Positions 26,740 to 35,378 of a DNA stretch of 64,000 nucleotides are shown one piece after another (the stretch's first letter is position 1; every line of letters starts with the position of its first letter). The notes beneath the pieces were generated by a model. The model saw only the letters and a list, made by a program, of their open reading frames with translations. It was not told the origin of the DNA and did no database searches. This DNA is from Octadecabacter temperatus (GTDB lineage: Bacteria > Pseudomonadota > Alphaproteobacteria > Rhodobacterales > Rhodobacteraceae): positions 2,604,001 to 2,668,000 of the forward strand of contig NZ_CP012160.1 in the NCBI RefSeq assembly GCF_001187845.1, read 5' to 3'. The position numbers and the translations under genes are program-made.

Positions 26740-27663
26740 TCAGTTGCGACTAAACGGTGCGATTTCCAGTGCAGAGTTCAACTCTTCTTGGAGGATGTCC
26801 GCAAACGGTTGCGCTGCGATACTCAACGGGCGTTTACTCGACTCGATGCGCATGTAGTCCACCATAAGTGGCGGATCAGCGAGAGGAGCGACCTTGCGGC
26901 GGGTCCCGTCGAGGTCAGGCTGACACATGATACCCGGCAGGATCGTGACCCATTCCGAATTGGCGACAAGCCCTAGCGTTCCGTGCATCGTGTCCAGCTC
27001 CATAATGTCGGAAACCTCAATCTGATTCACCATCAAGTAGTTTTCAATCAGTCGCCGCCGTGCATTTGCCTTACCCGGCAGCACCAATCGCAACGGCGAC
27101 ATTTGCTTGAGAAGCGCACCGTTGCTGTTCATCGGAACTTTAAGGCCGGTACCACACACAAGACATTCGCGATCATCCCCCATCCGTTTGGAAACCAAGG
27201 ACTCTTGAAGTTCAAATGATGCCGGAACAACTGCAAAATCTAACCGTCCTTCAGACACTTCCGCCGCCAATTCACCCGAATAGGCTTCAGAAATGGATAG
27301 GCGGACTTCTGGATATTCCTTAGCAAACCGAAGTAATACAGGGGTTAATACAGAACGTGTGAAGGTGGGCATAAGCCCGACATGAATATGCCCAACAACT
27401 GACTTCGACAGGGTCTGCAAGCGGTCTTCGGCATGAATGGCCGCAGCCAGAACTTTGACCGCTTCAAGATAAAACGACCGCCCAGCCTCAGTCGGTGTCA
27501 CCCCGACCGAACTGCGAAGAAACAACGTCACCCCATATCGTTTCTCGATTTGACTAACATGCATTGACAGCCCGGATTGGGTGGCATTCACTTTGTCAGC
27601 CGCAGCCGAAAACGAGCCTTGCTCATAGACCGCAGCGAAATATCGAAGTTGCTGTAGTTTCAT
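26740..27663 (-). CDS. LysR family transcriptional regulator
   Basis: 307 residues from the ATG at 27663 (MKLQQLRYFAAVYEQGSFSA); an open frame to 27765 is rejected because its extra N-terminus is not LysR-like. The helix-turn-helix is at residues 5-60 (AAADKVNATQSGLSMHVSQI), followed by the periplasmic-binding-like effector domain. It is divergent from a BKACE gene and is the obvious regulator of it, although the hydrolase at 25806-26588 downstream is also possible. Confidence 0.92.
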   Translation of the reverse strand: MKLQQLRYFAAVYEQGSFSAAADKVNATQSGLSMHVSQIEKRYGVTLFLRSSVGVTPTEAGRSFYLEAVKVLAAAIHAEDRLQTLSKSVVGHIHVGLMPTFTRSVLTPVLLRFAKEYPEVRLSISEAYSGELAAEVSEGRLDFAVVPASFELQESLVSKRMGDDRECLVCGTGLKVPMNSNGALLKQMSPLRLVLPGKANARRRLIENYLMVNQIEVSDIMELDTMHGTLGLVANSEWVTILPGIMCQPDLDGTRRKVAPLADPPLMVDYMRIESSKRPLSIAAQPFADILQEELNSALEIAPFSRN

Positions 27664-27701
27664 ATTGGGTATCCGATTTTGTTGTGGACAGTATCCAATA
27701 T
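27662..27701. promoter_or_regulatory. LysR-BKACE intergenic operator candidate
   Basis: ATATTGG at 27662-27668 and CCAATAT at 27695-27701 are inverted, and GTATCC occurs twice, at 27669 and 27691, 22 bases apart (about two helical turns). The left arm overlaps the LysR start codon. This arrangement suits autoregulation plus control of the divergent gene, but no experimental consensus supports it. Confidence 0.35.
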
Positions 27702-27833
27702 TATTTGTGTTTGTGAAGGGTCTAGCTCTGATAATTTGCAAAAATAGTGAAGATGTAAGGGACAATTATTGATGAAACGAATTCTAGAGCAGAAGTGGCT
27801 TTGTTCGCTTAATGCAACACCCGGTACAGGTCG

Positions 27834-28610
27834 TTGAGGCCCCTGCCCCGCCTGTTGGTGGCCCCGAACGGTGCGCGGCGCACCAAGGCCGACCATCCAG
27901 AACTACCCCTCACTGATGACGAATTAATTGAGACAACCCGTCTTTGCCGCGAAGCTGGCGCAGACGGCGTCCACATGCACATTCGCGACAAACAAGGCCA
28001 GCACCTTCTCGACGCGGGGCGATACCGTGCATTGCTAGACCGGATGGAGGACGCGTTTCCTGACATGTATCTGCAGGTTACATCCGAGTCGGCAGGTCGA
28101 TACGAGGCCCACGAACAACGAGAGATGATGAAAACGCTACGCCCTCAGTATGTTTCAATAGGCTTGCGTGAATTGGTGCGCCTTCCTGAAGATTGGCCCG
28201 AAGCGCGGGACTTTTACCATTGGGCGGCGGACAATGGGGTGGAAATTCAACACATCCTTTATGCGCCTGAAGAAGTGCAGGCCTTTGTTAGCGCCTGCAA
28301 TTCCGGGCTGATCCCTGGCAAGGCGCATATGATCATCTTCGTTCAAGGTAGCTACGCCAACGGATCTGAGAATGCCGTTGAACTTGAAGCCTACCTAGAG
28401 CCGCTTACGCAGGCGGACGGCATGACATTCGATTGGATGGTTTGCGCATTCGGCACCGCTGAGACCGACAGTTTGGTGCGCGCCGCGCAATTGGGTGGCA
28501 AGGCGCGCGTGGGTTTTGAAAACTCGCTTTGGAACAAGGATGGAAGCTTGGCCACGGACAACGCTGAGCGGGTGCGCGAAGTCGATGAAGCTACACGCAA
28601 TATTACGTAA
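27834..28610 (+). CDS. second BKACE family beta-keto acid cleavage enzyme (DUF849)
   Basis: 258 residues. The N-terminus LLVAPNGARRTKADHPELPL and the zinc motif GVHMHIRD are those of the short BKACE subgroup; the conserved C-terminal glutamate lies in ARVGFENSLWNKDGSLA. It is clearly shorter than and different from the BKACE at 4952. No ATG is available in frame (a stop is at 27810), so the TTG at 27834 is proposed. An ATG at 27812 in another frame would need a frameshift. It is followed at once by a strong terminator, so it is monocistronic and divergent from the LysR gene. The keto acid is unknown. Confidence 0.82.
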   Translation: MRPLPRLLVAPNGARRTKADHPELPLTDDELIETTRLCREAGADGVHMHIRDKQGQHLLDAGRYRALLDRMEDAFPDMYLQVTSESAGRYEAHEQREMMKTLRPQYVSIGLRELVRLPEDWPEARDFYHWAADNGVEIQHILYAPEEVQAFVSACNSGLIPGKAHMIIFVQGSYANGSENAVELEAYLEPLTQADGMTFDWMVCAFGTAETDSLVRAAQLGGKARVGFENSLWNKDGSLATDNAERVREVDEATRNIT

Positions 28611-28635
28611 CCGTTAGACGTTCTTAGATTAACTT

Positions 28636-28679
28636 CGCTAAGGTCAGGTTTTGACCTTCTGCCAAACCTGACCTTAGCG
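28636..28679. terminator. bidirectional terminator, 16-bp perfect stem
   Basis: CGCTAAGGTCAGGTTT at 28636-28651 pairs perfectly with its complement at 28664-28679, with a 12-base loop. It is 25 bases after the second BKACE stop and overlaps the last codons of the convergent flavin reductase gene, ending both transcripts. The T-rich arm gives U-runs in both directions. Confidence 0.85.
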
Positions 28680-29618
28680 GGCGATAATTTGTCGTAGCAC
28701 TTCGTTGAAGGTCTCAACCTGTGCTTCGCTGAAGTTCTCAAATGTTTCTTTGGCGTGCGCTTCGGCAATGTTCCAACACGCATCAGCCTTCGACCGACCA
28801 GCGTCGGTCAAGGCATAGCCAGCACCTGTAGCTTCCGCCAATCCGTTATCGATCAAAGTGTCGAGCGCCACCCGTGTTTCATTGATCGGTGCATGCAGAT
28901 GAAGAACAAGTTCATCTGCGCTCACACCAGAAAGATCATTCAATACCAGCAATATACGCGACTCAATGAGGCTTAGATCCACCGACTCAAGCTTTGGCTG
29001 GTAACGGTCCTGATAGGCCCGAACCGCCCGTAACATCATGAAAAATCCATGATCACGCATCCTGCCTAGACCTTCATCTGCGTCGGGTTTTTCAGGATCA
29101 GCCTTCGGGAAGGTTGCCGGATGGTTCAGGACCATCGCATAAGAACCTTGATGGAAACACAGCGGCGAGCGGCCGAAGTCATCAAAGGCCACCACGCGGC
29201 CCACGAAGATCCAGTGATCGCCACCGTCCAGCTTGTCATAGGCTTCACATTGAAACCGACCTGCGCAGTTTGGAAAAATTGACGATCCACCGATGCCTTC
29301 TTCCCACTCAACACCTGCGAATTTGTCCTCTTGTTGGCGAGCGAAATGGTTCGACATTTCCATTTGGTCTGAGGCGAGAATATTCACGGCGAAATGGGTC
29401 GTCTGTTCGAAGATCGCGCAGCTGGGCGTGCCCTTTATACTGCTCCACAAGATCAGAGGCGGGTCCATTGACAGAGAATTAAAACTGCTGGCCGTAACGC
29501 CAACGTTGGTCCCATCTGGCCCGCGGGCCGTAATGATCGTTACCCCAGTAGCAAAGTTCCCGAGTGCGCGGCGAAAGGCTTTCGGGTCAATTTCGGTGGC
29601 ATTGGCAGCAGTTGTCAC
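28674..29618 (-). CDS. flavin reductase with C-terminal MarR-like domain
   Basis: 314 residues. The N-terminal half (about residues 10-170) is an FMN-binding flavin reductase-like domain: FATGVTIITARGPDG, ASSFNSLSMDPPLILWSS and GRVVAFDDFGRSPLCFHQG. The C-terminal 140 residues form a winged-helix-like region (LNDLSGVSADELVLHLHAPINETRVALDTLIDNG). The length and two-part layout match the reductase of the 4-hydroxyphenylacetate hydroxylase of Acinetobacter, where the MarR-like part controls activity on ligand binding. It starts with GTG after a GGGAGA site and lies next to an LLM monooxygenase, so it probably supplies reduced flavin to it. Confidence 0.82.
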   Translation of the reverse strand: MTTAANATEIDPKAFRRALGNFATGVTIITARGPDGTNVGVTASSFNSLSMDPPLILWSSIKGTPSCAIFEQTTHFAVNILASDQMEMSNHFARQQEDKFAGVEWEEGIGGSSIFPNCAGRFQCEAYDKLDGGDHWIFVGRVVAFDDFGRSPLCFHQGSYAMVLNHPATFPKADPEKPDADEGLGRMRDHGFFMMLRAVRAYQDRYQPKLESVDLSLIESRILLVLNDLSGVSADELVLHLHAPINETRVALDTLIDNGLAEATGAGYALTDAGRSKADACWNIAEAHAKETFENFSEAQVETFNEVLRQIIAR

Positions 29619-29663
29619 AGGCTATCTCCCGTTTGGTGGCGCGGCGCCGTTTGTGGCCGCCAA

Positions 29664-29691
29664 AAGCAAAGCCGCAAATCCGACTTTGCTT
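29664..29691 (-). terminator. inverted repeat between monooxygenase and flavin reductase genes
   Basis: AAGCAAAG at 29664-29671 and CTTTGCTT at 29684-29691 are perfect 8-bp arms with a 12-base loop. On the minus transcript the right-hand end of the stem is followed by TTGG. It could be a weak attenuator between the two enzyme genes, allowing more monooxygenase than reductase. Confidence 0.45.
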
Positions 29692-29719
29692 GATGTTCAG
29701 TATGTATTGTCCGTCGCGT

Positions 29720-30829
29720 TTAAGACGCAGCGTAGGCCGGTTCGGATTTTGTCGCCTCGTTCAGGATCGGCATGACTTTCTCAGCCATCAGGATCATTCC
29801 CTTGCGGCCCAAGTCGTAGTCAGCCCAGTCATGGCCGGCATAAACAAGGTGCTGGAAGGGTCCTGTTTCCTCACGCAGTTCCAAAACCTGATCCGCGACA
29901 GAGCTTGGATCGCCATGGATAACCAAACGATCAAGCACGTAGTCCAACGTAACATCGTCATCAGGCATGTTCTGATCCTCTTTAAATAGGTTCAGACGTC
30001 CGCCAGAGCGCAACTTGGTAAGAAGCTGCGAATAGTAAAGAACATAAGGACTTCCCGGATCACGTGCATAGGCACGCGCGGTTTCCATATCGTCGGCGAC
30101 GCAGATATTCTTGGCGACGCGCCAGTCAGAATAATCCGGTGTGATGCCCGCGTTTTCGCAACCTTCCACGTACTTCGGCCAATGGGTCTTAGCCCATTTC
30201 GGCAGCAAGAAGTTGGCGGAAATCGGCTGCCAACCACGTTCAGCCATGGCCGTTACGCCCTTCGAGAAAGGCGCCACAGCGGTGCCGATAATCGGAGGAT
30301 GTGGATCTTGGTAAGGCTTCATAATGTCGCCTTGACCAATCTCGCGCATCATCGTGTTTTCCGTGGAAACCTCCCAGAATTCGCCCTTCAAGTTGTACGG
30401 CGCTTCACCAGCCCAAATATCCAACACCATGTTGATGCATTCTAGGAACATCGCGTTGCGGTCCCTTTTTAGGTTCCCGAAAACTTCGGCATCCGACATC
30501 AGACCACCTGGGGAAATCCCGAAATTCAGACGGCCTTCCAACATGTGGTCCAGCATCGCAATTTCGGCTGCGACACGGGCTGGATGTGAGTTAGGCATGT
30601 TAACCGTACCTGTACCCAAACGGATGTTCTTCGTCTCGTACGCAAGGCTGGCCAAGAATGCGACGGTCGATGTGATGATCTCGGCCTGATCGGTGGTGTG
30701 TTCCCCGCAATAGGCTTCTGCGAACCCCAGCTTGTCCGCGAGGATGAACGCTTCGCGATCCTCGGCAAGGCTTTTGCTAAATGGCTTACCGAGCGGGTGG
30801 ATCGGCATCGTAAAGAATGACAGCTTCAT
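29720..30829 (-). CDS. LLM class flavin-dependent monooxygenase (luciferase-like)
   Basis: 369 residues. It begins MKLSFFTMPIHPLGKPFSKS, with the bacterial luciferase-like features GEHTTDQAEIITSTVAFLAS, RLGTGTVNMPNSHPARVAAEIAMLDH (in pieces) and NFGISPGGLMSDAEVFG. The ATG at 30829 after AAGGAGACC is chosen; an upstream start at 30865 lacks a ribosome site. Such enzymes oxidise alkanesulfonates, alkanes, aldehydes or acyl compounds using reduced flavin from a partner reductase, here the adjacent gene. The N-terminal part resembles limonene or nitrilotriacetate-type oxygenases more than SsuD. Confidence 0.83.
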   Translation of the reverse strand: MKLSFFTMPIHPLGKPFSKSLAEDREAFILADKLGFAEAYCGEHTTDQAEIITSTVAFLASLAYETKNIRLGTGTVNMPNSHPARVAAEIAMLDHMLEGRLNFGISPGGLMSDAEVFGNLKRDRNAMFLECINMVLDIWAGEAPYNLKGEFWEVSTENTMMREIGQGDIMKPYQDPHPPIIGTAVAPFSKGVTAMAERGWQPISANFLLPKWAKTHWPKYVEGCENAGITPDYSDWRVAKNICVADDMETARAYARDPGSPYVLYYSQLLTKLRSGGRLNLFKEDQNMPDDDVTLDYVLDRLVIHGDPSSVADQVLELREETGPFQHLVYAGHDWADYDLGRKGMILMAEKVMPILNEATKSEPAYAAS

Positions 30830-31015
30830 TGGGGTCTCCTTGGCTTCATCAACATTGTGAAGCAATGGAGCCAGCCAAAAAACTGAAACTTTCTGATGTT
30901 TCCTATCTTGTTAATTGATAGCAATCAAAACCACAGCGCGGCACCCGCATTCCGTGTGGTGCTCTCGACATTGAAACTTAGTCACGTGATGCAAGAAAAC
31001 CGGCTCTCCGCCACT

Positions 31016-32290
31016 TCAATTCACCGCAAAAATCAGTATCGCCCTAAAATCATTAACATTTGTCAGAGTGGGGCCAGTCACAATCTGCCCAGCGACTACA
31101 TCGAAGAAGTTATGGGCATCATTGTCGGCAAGCGCGGCGCTTGGGGAAATTCCAACATCTTGCGCGGCGCGAAGCGTTTGCGGGCCAGAAAAAGCCCCAG
31201 CAACCTCAGCCGCTCCGTCCACTCCGTCAGTGTCACAAGCAAGAATATGTATACCTTCTTGCCCGTTTAACGCGATAGCGGCAGCCAGTGCGAACTCTGC
31301 GTTCGGCCCGCCGATTCCATTGCCCCTGCGCGTGACGGTGCATTCGCCACCCGAAAGCAGCAAGATCGGCTTAGCCGTTTTCGTCATTTCCGATTGCAGT
31401 TTCACCGCATACTGCGCTTGCTCGACCCCTAGGTCACGCGCCTCACCCTCAAGCGCATCACCCAGTTGTCGAACGTCTAGACCCGCCATTTCGGCCAGTG
31501 ACGCAGCGGCCGAAAGCGAATGAGAGGGCGCTGCAATTATTCTGGTTTCGGCATACGCCAACCGCGTGTCATCCGGTGCGACAACCCCAGACCCCGCTGC
31601 AATCACAGCACCAACATGCGGCGGCATTGTAATGTTATGCTGCTCAATAATGTCCAAGGCATCTTGCGCAGCGCTGTTCTCGCCCACGGTTGGCCCAGAA
31701 GCGATCTCACTTGGGTCATCACCTGGCACATCGGAAATCAACAACGTCAGCAGCTTCGCTGGGTAGCAAGCAGCGGCCAACTGCCCGCCCTTTACGCGGC
31801 TAAGATGTTTTCGCACGATGTTCACCTCGGAAATCGGCGCACCGGATGCTAGCAGAGCACGATTAACAGCGATCTTGTCCTCCAGCGTAAGTCCTTCGCC
31901 TGGGGCACACAGCAAAGCCGAACCACCACCAGAAATGAGCGCGATCACGACATCGTCTGCATCTAAATTGGACACCATTTTCAACATTCGAACCGTCGCT
32001 GTCTCCCCTGCAGCATCAGGAACCGGGTGGGCCGCCTGCACGATCTCGATCCCTTGCGTCGGGCGGTCATAGCCATATCGCGTGATGACCAATCCCTCAC
32101 ACGGACCGTAGTGCGCTTCGACCGCTTCGGCCATTCGTGCGCTAGCTTTCCCAGCACATATGACGATGAAGCGGCCGTTGGGGCGTTTCGGCAAATGCGT
32201 CTTAACGACACGTATCGGGTCGGCTACGGCAACCGCTTCGGAAAATAAAGTTGTCAGGAATTCTTTTGGATAGGTTTGGATATCAGTCAC
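31016..32290 (-). CDS. glycerate 2-kinase (DUF4147/MOFRL family)
   Basis: 424 residues. The family's N-terminal domain has FIVICAGKASARMAEAVEAHYGP and VIALISGGGSALLCAPGEGLTLEDK (here given in overlapping parts), with the C-terminal MOFRL-like segment GGPNAEFALAAAIAL. The enzyme phosphorylates glycerate to 2-phosphoglycerate, feeding lower glycolysis from hydroxypyruvate or tartronate semialdehyde. It starts at GTG 3 bases after the isomerase stop, so it is cotranscribed with the sugar isomerase. Some relatives are called TtuD or GarK; only the former type fits. Confidence 0.88.
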   Translation of the reverse strand: MTDIQTYPKEFLTTLFSEAVAVADPIRVVKTHLPKRPNGRFIVICAGKASARMAEAVEAHYGPCEGLVITRYGYDRPTQGIEIVQAAHPVPDAAGETATVRMLKMVSNLDADDVVIALISGGGSALLCAPGEGLTLEDKIAVNRALLASGAPISEVNIVRKHLSRVKGGQLAAACYPAKLLTLLISDVPGDDPSEIASGPTVGENSAAQDALDIIEQHNITMPPHVGAVIAAGSGVVAPDDTRLAYAETRIIAAPSHSLSAAASLAEMAGLDVRQLGDALEGEARDLGVEQAQYAVKLQSEMTKTAKPILLLSGGECTVTRRGNGIGGPNAEFALAAAIALNGQEGIHILACDTDGVDGAAEVAGAFSGPQTLRAAQDVGISPSAALADNDAHNFFDVVAGQIVTGPTLTNVNDFRAILIFAVN

Positions 32291-32293
32291 GCT

Positions 32294-32980
32294 TCAGGCC
32301 AGCCAAGTCTGGTAGTCGCTGACCAACAAATGGGATGGATCAACATCTTCATCGATCGAAGAAAAGCGCCCGATTGGGTCGCGAAAAATATTGTCAGTTT
32401 CATCGTCATTTACCGTCGAAACCTCGCCAATCAACACGTCACCCCCGTCGCCCCAAAAAGCGTGCCAGTCACCGGGCATCAAGGTAACGCTTTCACCAGG
32501 CGCGAGGCGCAATTTCTCACCCGCGGTAAAGTTACGCTGTATTCCATCGCGTAGAACACTGCCGCCCTCAGTTTCGTCGAAATCCCCCTGCGCATCTGAA
32601 CCATAAAGCTCAACGATTAGGGTCGCTCCACCACGGTTAATGATGTCTTCAGCTTTGATAACATGGGTATGCATCGGGCTAAGTTGATCCTTCTTTGAGA
32701 TCAACAATTTCTCAGCGTAACACATGCCTCCGCCACGCTGCAGGTCCGCCAAACGGCCATTGCGCAGCGTGAACAAGAACAGCCCCATTTTGTCGAAATC
32801 ACCATCGCCATAGTCAGTGATGTCCCAACCACAACGCGCGTCGATAACGTTTTTGGCGATATCTTTGCGGGACTTGAATTCGTCAAGCGTCCAATAGGCG
32901 AACGGTGGCAATGCGAAACCGTACTTCCGCATCATTTCATCGGATTCAGCAATGATGTCGTTAATGCGTGAGCGTTTCAT
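32294..32980 (-). CDS. D-lyxose/D-mannose isomerase-like cupin protein
   Basis: 228 residues. The metal-binding cupin signature is visible in PMHTHVIKAEDIINRGGATL followed by IVELYG and GDWHAFWG, matching the His/His/Glu/His ligands of D-lyxose isomerase (EC 5.3.1.15), which interconverts lyxose and xylulose. MMRKYGFALPPFAYWTLDEF near the N-terminus is also typical. It overlaps the end of the waaA gene by 20 bases. A product such as D-xylulose would feed the xylulokinase encoded elsewhere in the window, but that link is only suggestive. Confidence 0.82.
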   Translation of the reverse strand: MKRSRINDIIAESDEMMRKYGFALPPFAYWTLDEFKSRKDIAKNVIDARCGWDITDYGDGDFDKMGLFLFTLRNGRLADLQRGGGMCYAEKLLISKKDQLSPMHTHVIKAEDIINRGGATLIVELYGSDAQGDFDETEGGSVLRDGIQRNFTAGEKLRLAPGESVTLMPGDWHAFWGDGGDVLIGEVSTVNDDETDNIFRDPIGRFSSIDEDVDPSHLLVSDYQTWLA

Positions 32981-34286
32981 CTGTCACTTCTCCTAGGGCT
33001 TTATCAATTGCAGCAAGCGTTCGAACACTCGCGCCACCGTGTTCTGCAAGGAACGCTTCGATCCGCGCAACGTTGACTGTCGTTGGCTTGGAAAGTGCCG
33101 CCAACAGCGCTTGTTGATCGGGCAAGCTGACCGCAACACCTGCAGCCTCGGCCTCGCAAAACGGGTACTCGATTGTCCAGACGTAGGGGCCAGTCAACAC
33201 GGGTTTCATGAGCATTAGTGGTTCAATGATGTTATGCGATCCATTTTTCGTAAAACCGCCGCCAACGACAACGCGATCTGCCAAAGCGAGATAGAAATAC
33301 ATCTCTCCAAGACTGTCGCCAACAAGAACGTCAGTGCCCTCGAGTTCTGCGACCTGCTCCAACTTCGAATCAAATAAATCGCTACGCCGACGAACGGTGA
33401 GGTCAGCTTGCTTTAACCCGTCTGCGACCGCATCGAAACGCTCAGGTGCGCGCGGCACATAGACGATGAGCGGAGACGGCTTATCTAACGCACGCGCTTG
33501 TTCGACTAACTTCGTCACAACATCAATGAAAAGCTGCTCTTCACCTTCCACACCGCTTGCAATCGTCACGACCTCACGTCCTGAAGCTAAGGATGGGCGC
33601 GATCGTTGAGCTGCTTCAAGAAGCGCAGGTGGAACGGGTTGATCGAAACGCAATTCTCCTGTCGCGGTGACGTTTTCAAGGCCCACAGAGGCGAAGCGTT
33701 CTGCTTGGATCGACGACTTCACAAAGCCCCCTGCAAACCCCTTGATAATACGCTGCCGAAGTCGCAATCCCTTGCTGTCACGCGCCAATGGAAGCGTTCC
33801 ATAAATCGAGTTGCACATGTAAAGCGGAATGCCCACCCTTTTGGCCGCGAAAATCATTGCGGGCCAAATCTCCACTTCCAACGTCAAGCCAATCTTAGGG
33901 CGACACGCATTGAAAAAGCGCCGGTAGCACCATCGCATATCAAAAGGCACCCAAATTGCCGCAAGCTGGCCAGTGGAAATTTCAGCGCTGAACTGATGCT
34001 CGGCCTCACGCCGCCCTGCCGGTGTAAAATGGGTCAGCACGACCTTGTCACCGCGTGCAAGCGCGAGCTTTATCAACGCCAAAGCCGATCTTGTTTCCCC
34101 CAAACTTACTGCATGGAACCATATTGCGTCTTGCGGGAGGGGTGTGCGGTAAAAGCCAAAACGTTCAGCGATCTTTCCTGCGTAATCAGGATCGCGCCTC
34201 CCCCGTCGCCAGAGGTAAATCAAGACGAGTGGAAGCAGTGGAATCCATAGCAAGCGATAGAAAACAAGAAACAAATTGAGTATCAC
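32961..34286 (-). CDS. waaA: 3-deoxy-D-manno-octulosonic acid transferase
   Basis: 441 residues. An N-terminal membrane anchor (about residues 5-25) is followed by GRRDPDYAGKIAERFGFY and WFHAVSLGETRSALALI, the typical Kdo-transferase opening with the catalytic glutamate. The C-terminal half has VVGGGFTKNGSHNIIEPLML, the sugar-nucleotide-binding motif of GT30 enzymes. The protein adds Kdo residues to lipid A at the inner membrane. It begins with GTG and is the first gene of the waaA-isomerase-glycerate kinase run. Combination with sugar-catabolic genes is unusual. Confidence 0.92.
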   Translation of the reverse strand: MILNLFLVFYRLLWIPLLPLVLIYLWRRGRRDPDYAGKIAERFGFYRTPLPQDAIWFHAVSLGETRSALALIKLALARGDKVVLTHFTPAGRREAEHQFSAEISTGQLAAIWVPFDMRWCYRRFFNACRPKIGLTLEVEIWPAMIFAAKRVGIPLYMCNSIYGTLPLARDSKGLRLRQRIIKGFAGGFVKSSIQAERFASVGLENVTATGELRFDQPVPPALLEAAQRSRPSLASGREVVTIASGVEGEEQLFIDVVTKLVEQARALDKPSPLIVYVPRAPERFDAVADGLKQADLTVRRRSDLFDSKLEQVAELEGTDVLVGDSLGEMYFYLALADRVVVGGGFTKNGSHNIIEPLMLMKPVLTGPYVWTIEYPFCEAEAAGVAVSLPDQQALLAALSKPTTVNVARIEAFLAEHGGASVRTLAAIDKALGEVTDETLTH

Positions 34287-34620
34287 AGCACCGACCTTTG
34301 CAAACCTTCAAAATCATGTGCGAGCAAACTAATCATACTTCTATTTTCGCATGACCTCGGAGTGTTTGCCAGCCGCTAAGTTGCTTCAGCTAAATGCTGT
34401 TTACTGCCATGTTAGAAAATGTCGAAACGGGTTTCTCCAACCCACGACTTTTGCTGAAAATTCTCAAACTCCAGTGGGTAGAAAATCGAAATCCTTTTTT
34501 CGCTACAACAATTTCGCATTCACTCAAGCACTAGGCTATTTATCTTGAAACGGATGTACCGTTCCTACATTTGCCCTAATAATTAACTGAACCCTTGCCG
34601 TCCTTTGCATAGGAAATAAA
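34287..34620. other. divergent intergenic region between waaA and the crp-family gene
   Basis: 334 AT-rich bases that must contain promoters in both directions. No FNR- or CRP-type dyad (TTGAT/TGTGA half-sites in pairs) and no convincing sigma70 promoter were found by eye. A GCATAGGAAATAAA ribosome-site region precedes the regulator's ATG. Confidence 0.4.
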
Positions 34621-35292
34621 ATGAACATTCAAACCGACTGGGTCGAGCGTTTTCCGGGGCTATCTCGTCTGGAACCGCCGATTAAAGAACTGCTGCTTAG
34701 CAGAAGCGTGATCGTTGACGTCCCAAGCGGGACAACATTGTTTGGGCCAGGGAATTCCCCCGAAAACATGCTGTTCCTTTTGGATGGAACTGTGCGTGTC
34801 CAACAGGTGTCAGACACCGGACATGAAATCGTGCTGTACCGCATCCATGCAGGGCAAAGCTGCGTTTTGACGACGGCATGTTTGCTTGCCTATGAAGACT
34901 ATGCAGCGGACGGTATCGCGGAAACCACGGTTCAGGCAGCCGCCGTACCGCGCGAGGTATTCGATGACCTTGTGGCGCAATCTAAGTCATTCCGCGACTT
35001 TGTATTTGCCGCTTTTGCCAAACGTATCACCGACCTGTTTCGCATGATTGATGAGGTTGCATTTCAGCGTTTGGATGTACGCCTCGCAGATAAACTTGTT
35101 AACCTTGCTAACAGTGACAACGTCGTTAAAACAACCCACCAGAAGCTTTCCGTCGAATTGGGAACAGCGCGTGAAGTCGTTTCCCGTCAGCTGCAGGAAT
35201 TTCAACGTCGCGGCTGGATCGAACAAGCCCGCGGTCGCGTAAGCTTGCTCGATATGACCCAACTTAAGACGCTGGCCAATCACAATACCTGA
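34621..35292 (+). CDS. Crp/Fnr family regulator of the sulfide detoxification cluster
   Basis: 223 residues. An N-terminal cyclic-nucleotide-binding-like beta domain (residues 25-120) is followed by a dimer helix and a winged helix-turn-helix with KLSVELGTAREVVSRQLQEF. It lacks the FNR iron-sulfur cysteine cluster. Its only cysteines are C81 and C87 in GQSCVLTTACLL, at the site where effectors bind. This pair is suited to sensing persulfide by disulfide or polysulfide formation, as cysteine pairs do in ArsR-type sulfide sensors; that role is inferred. It lies 86 bases upstream of the DUF2892 gene on the same strand and probably controls the downstream sulfur operon. Confidence 0.85.
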   Translation: MNIQTDWVERFPGLSRLEPPIKELLLSRSVIVDVPSGTTLFGPGNSPENMLFLLDGTVRVQQVSDTGHEIVLYRIHAGQSCVLTTACLLAYEDYAADGIAETTVQAAAVPREVFDDLVAQSKSFRDFVFAAFAKRITDLFRMIDEVAFQRLDVRLADKLVNLANSDNVVKTTHQKLSVELGTAREVVSRQLQEFQRRGWIEQARGRVSLLDMTQLKTLANHNT

Positions 35293-35378
35293 ATGAGTTT
35301 TCAACTTGGTGACAATATCACCGTCGTTTTCTGCCCGTTACGCTATGTTTGACTTAATCACTCATAGGAGACGACGAA

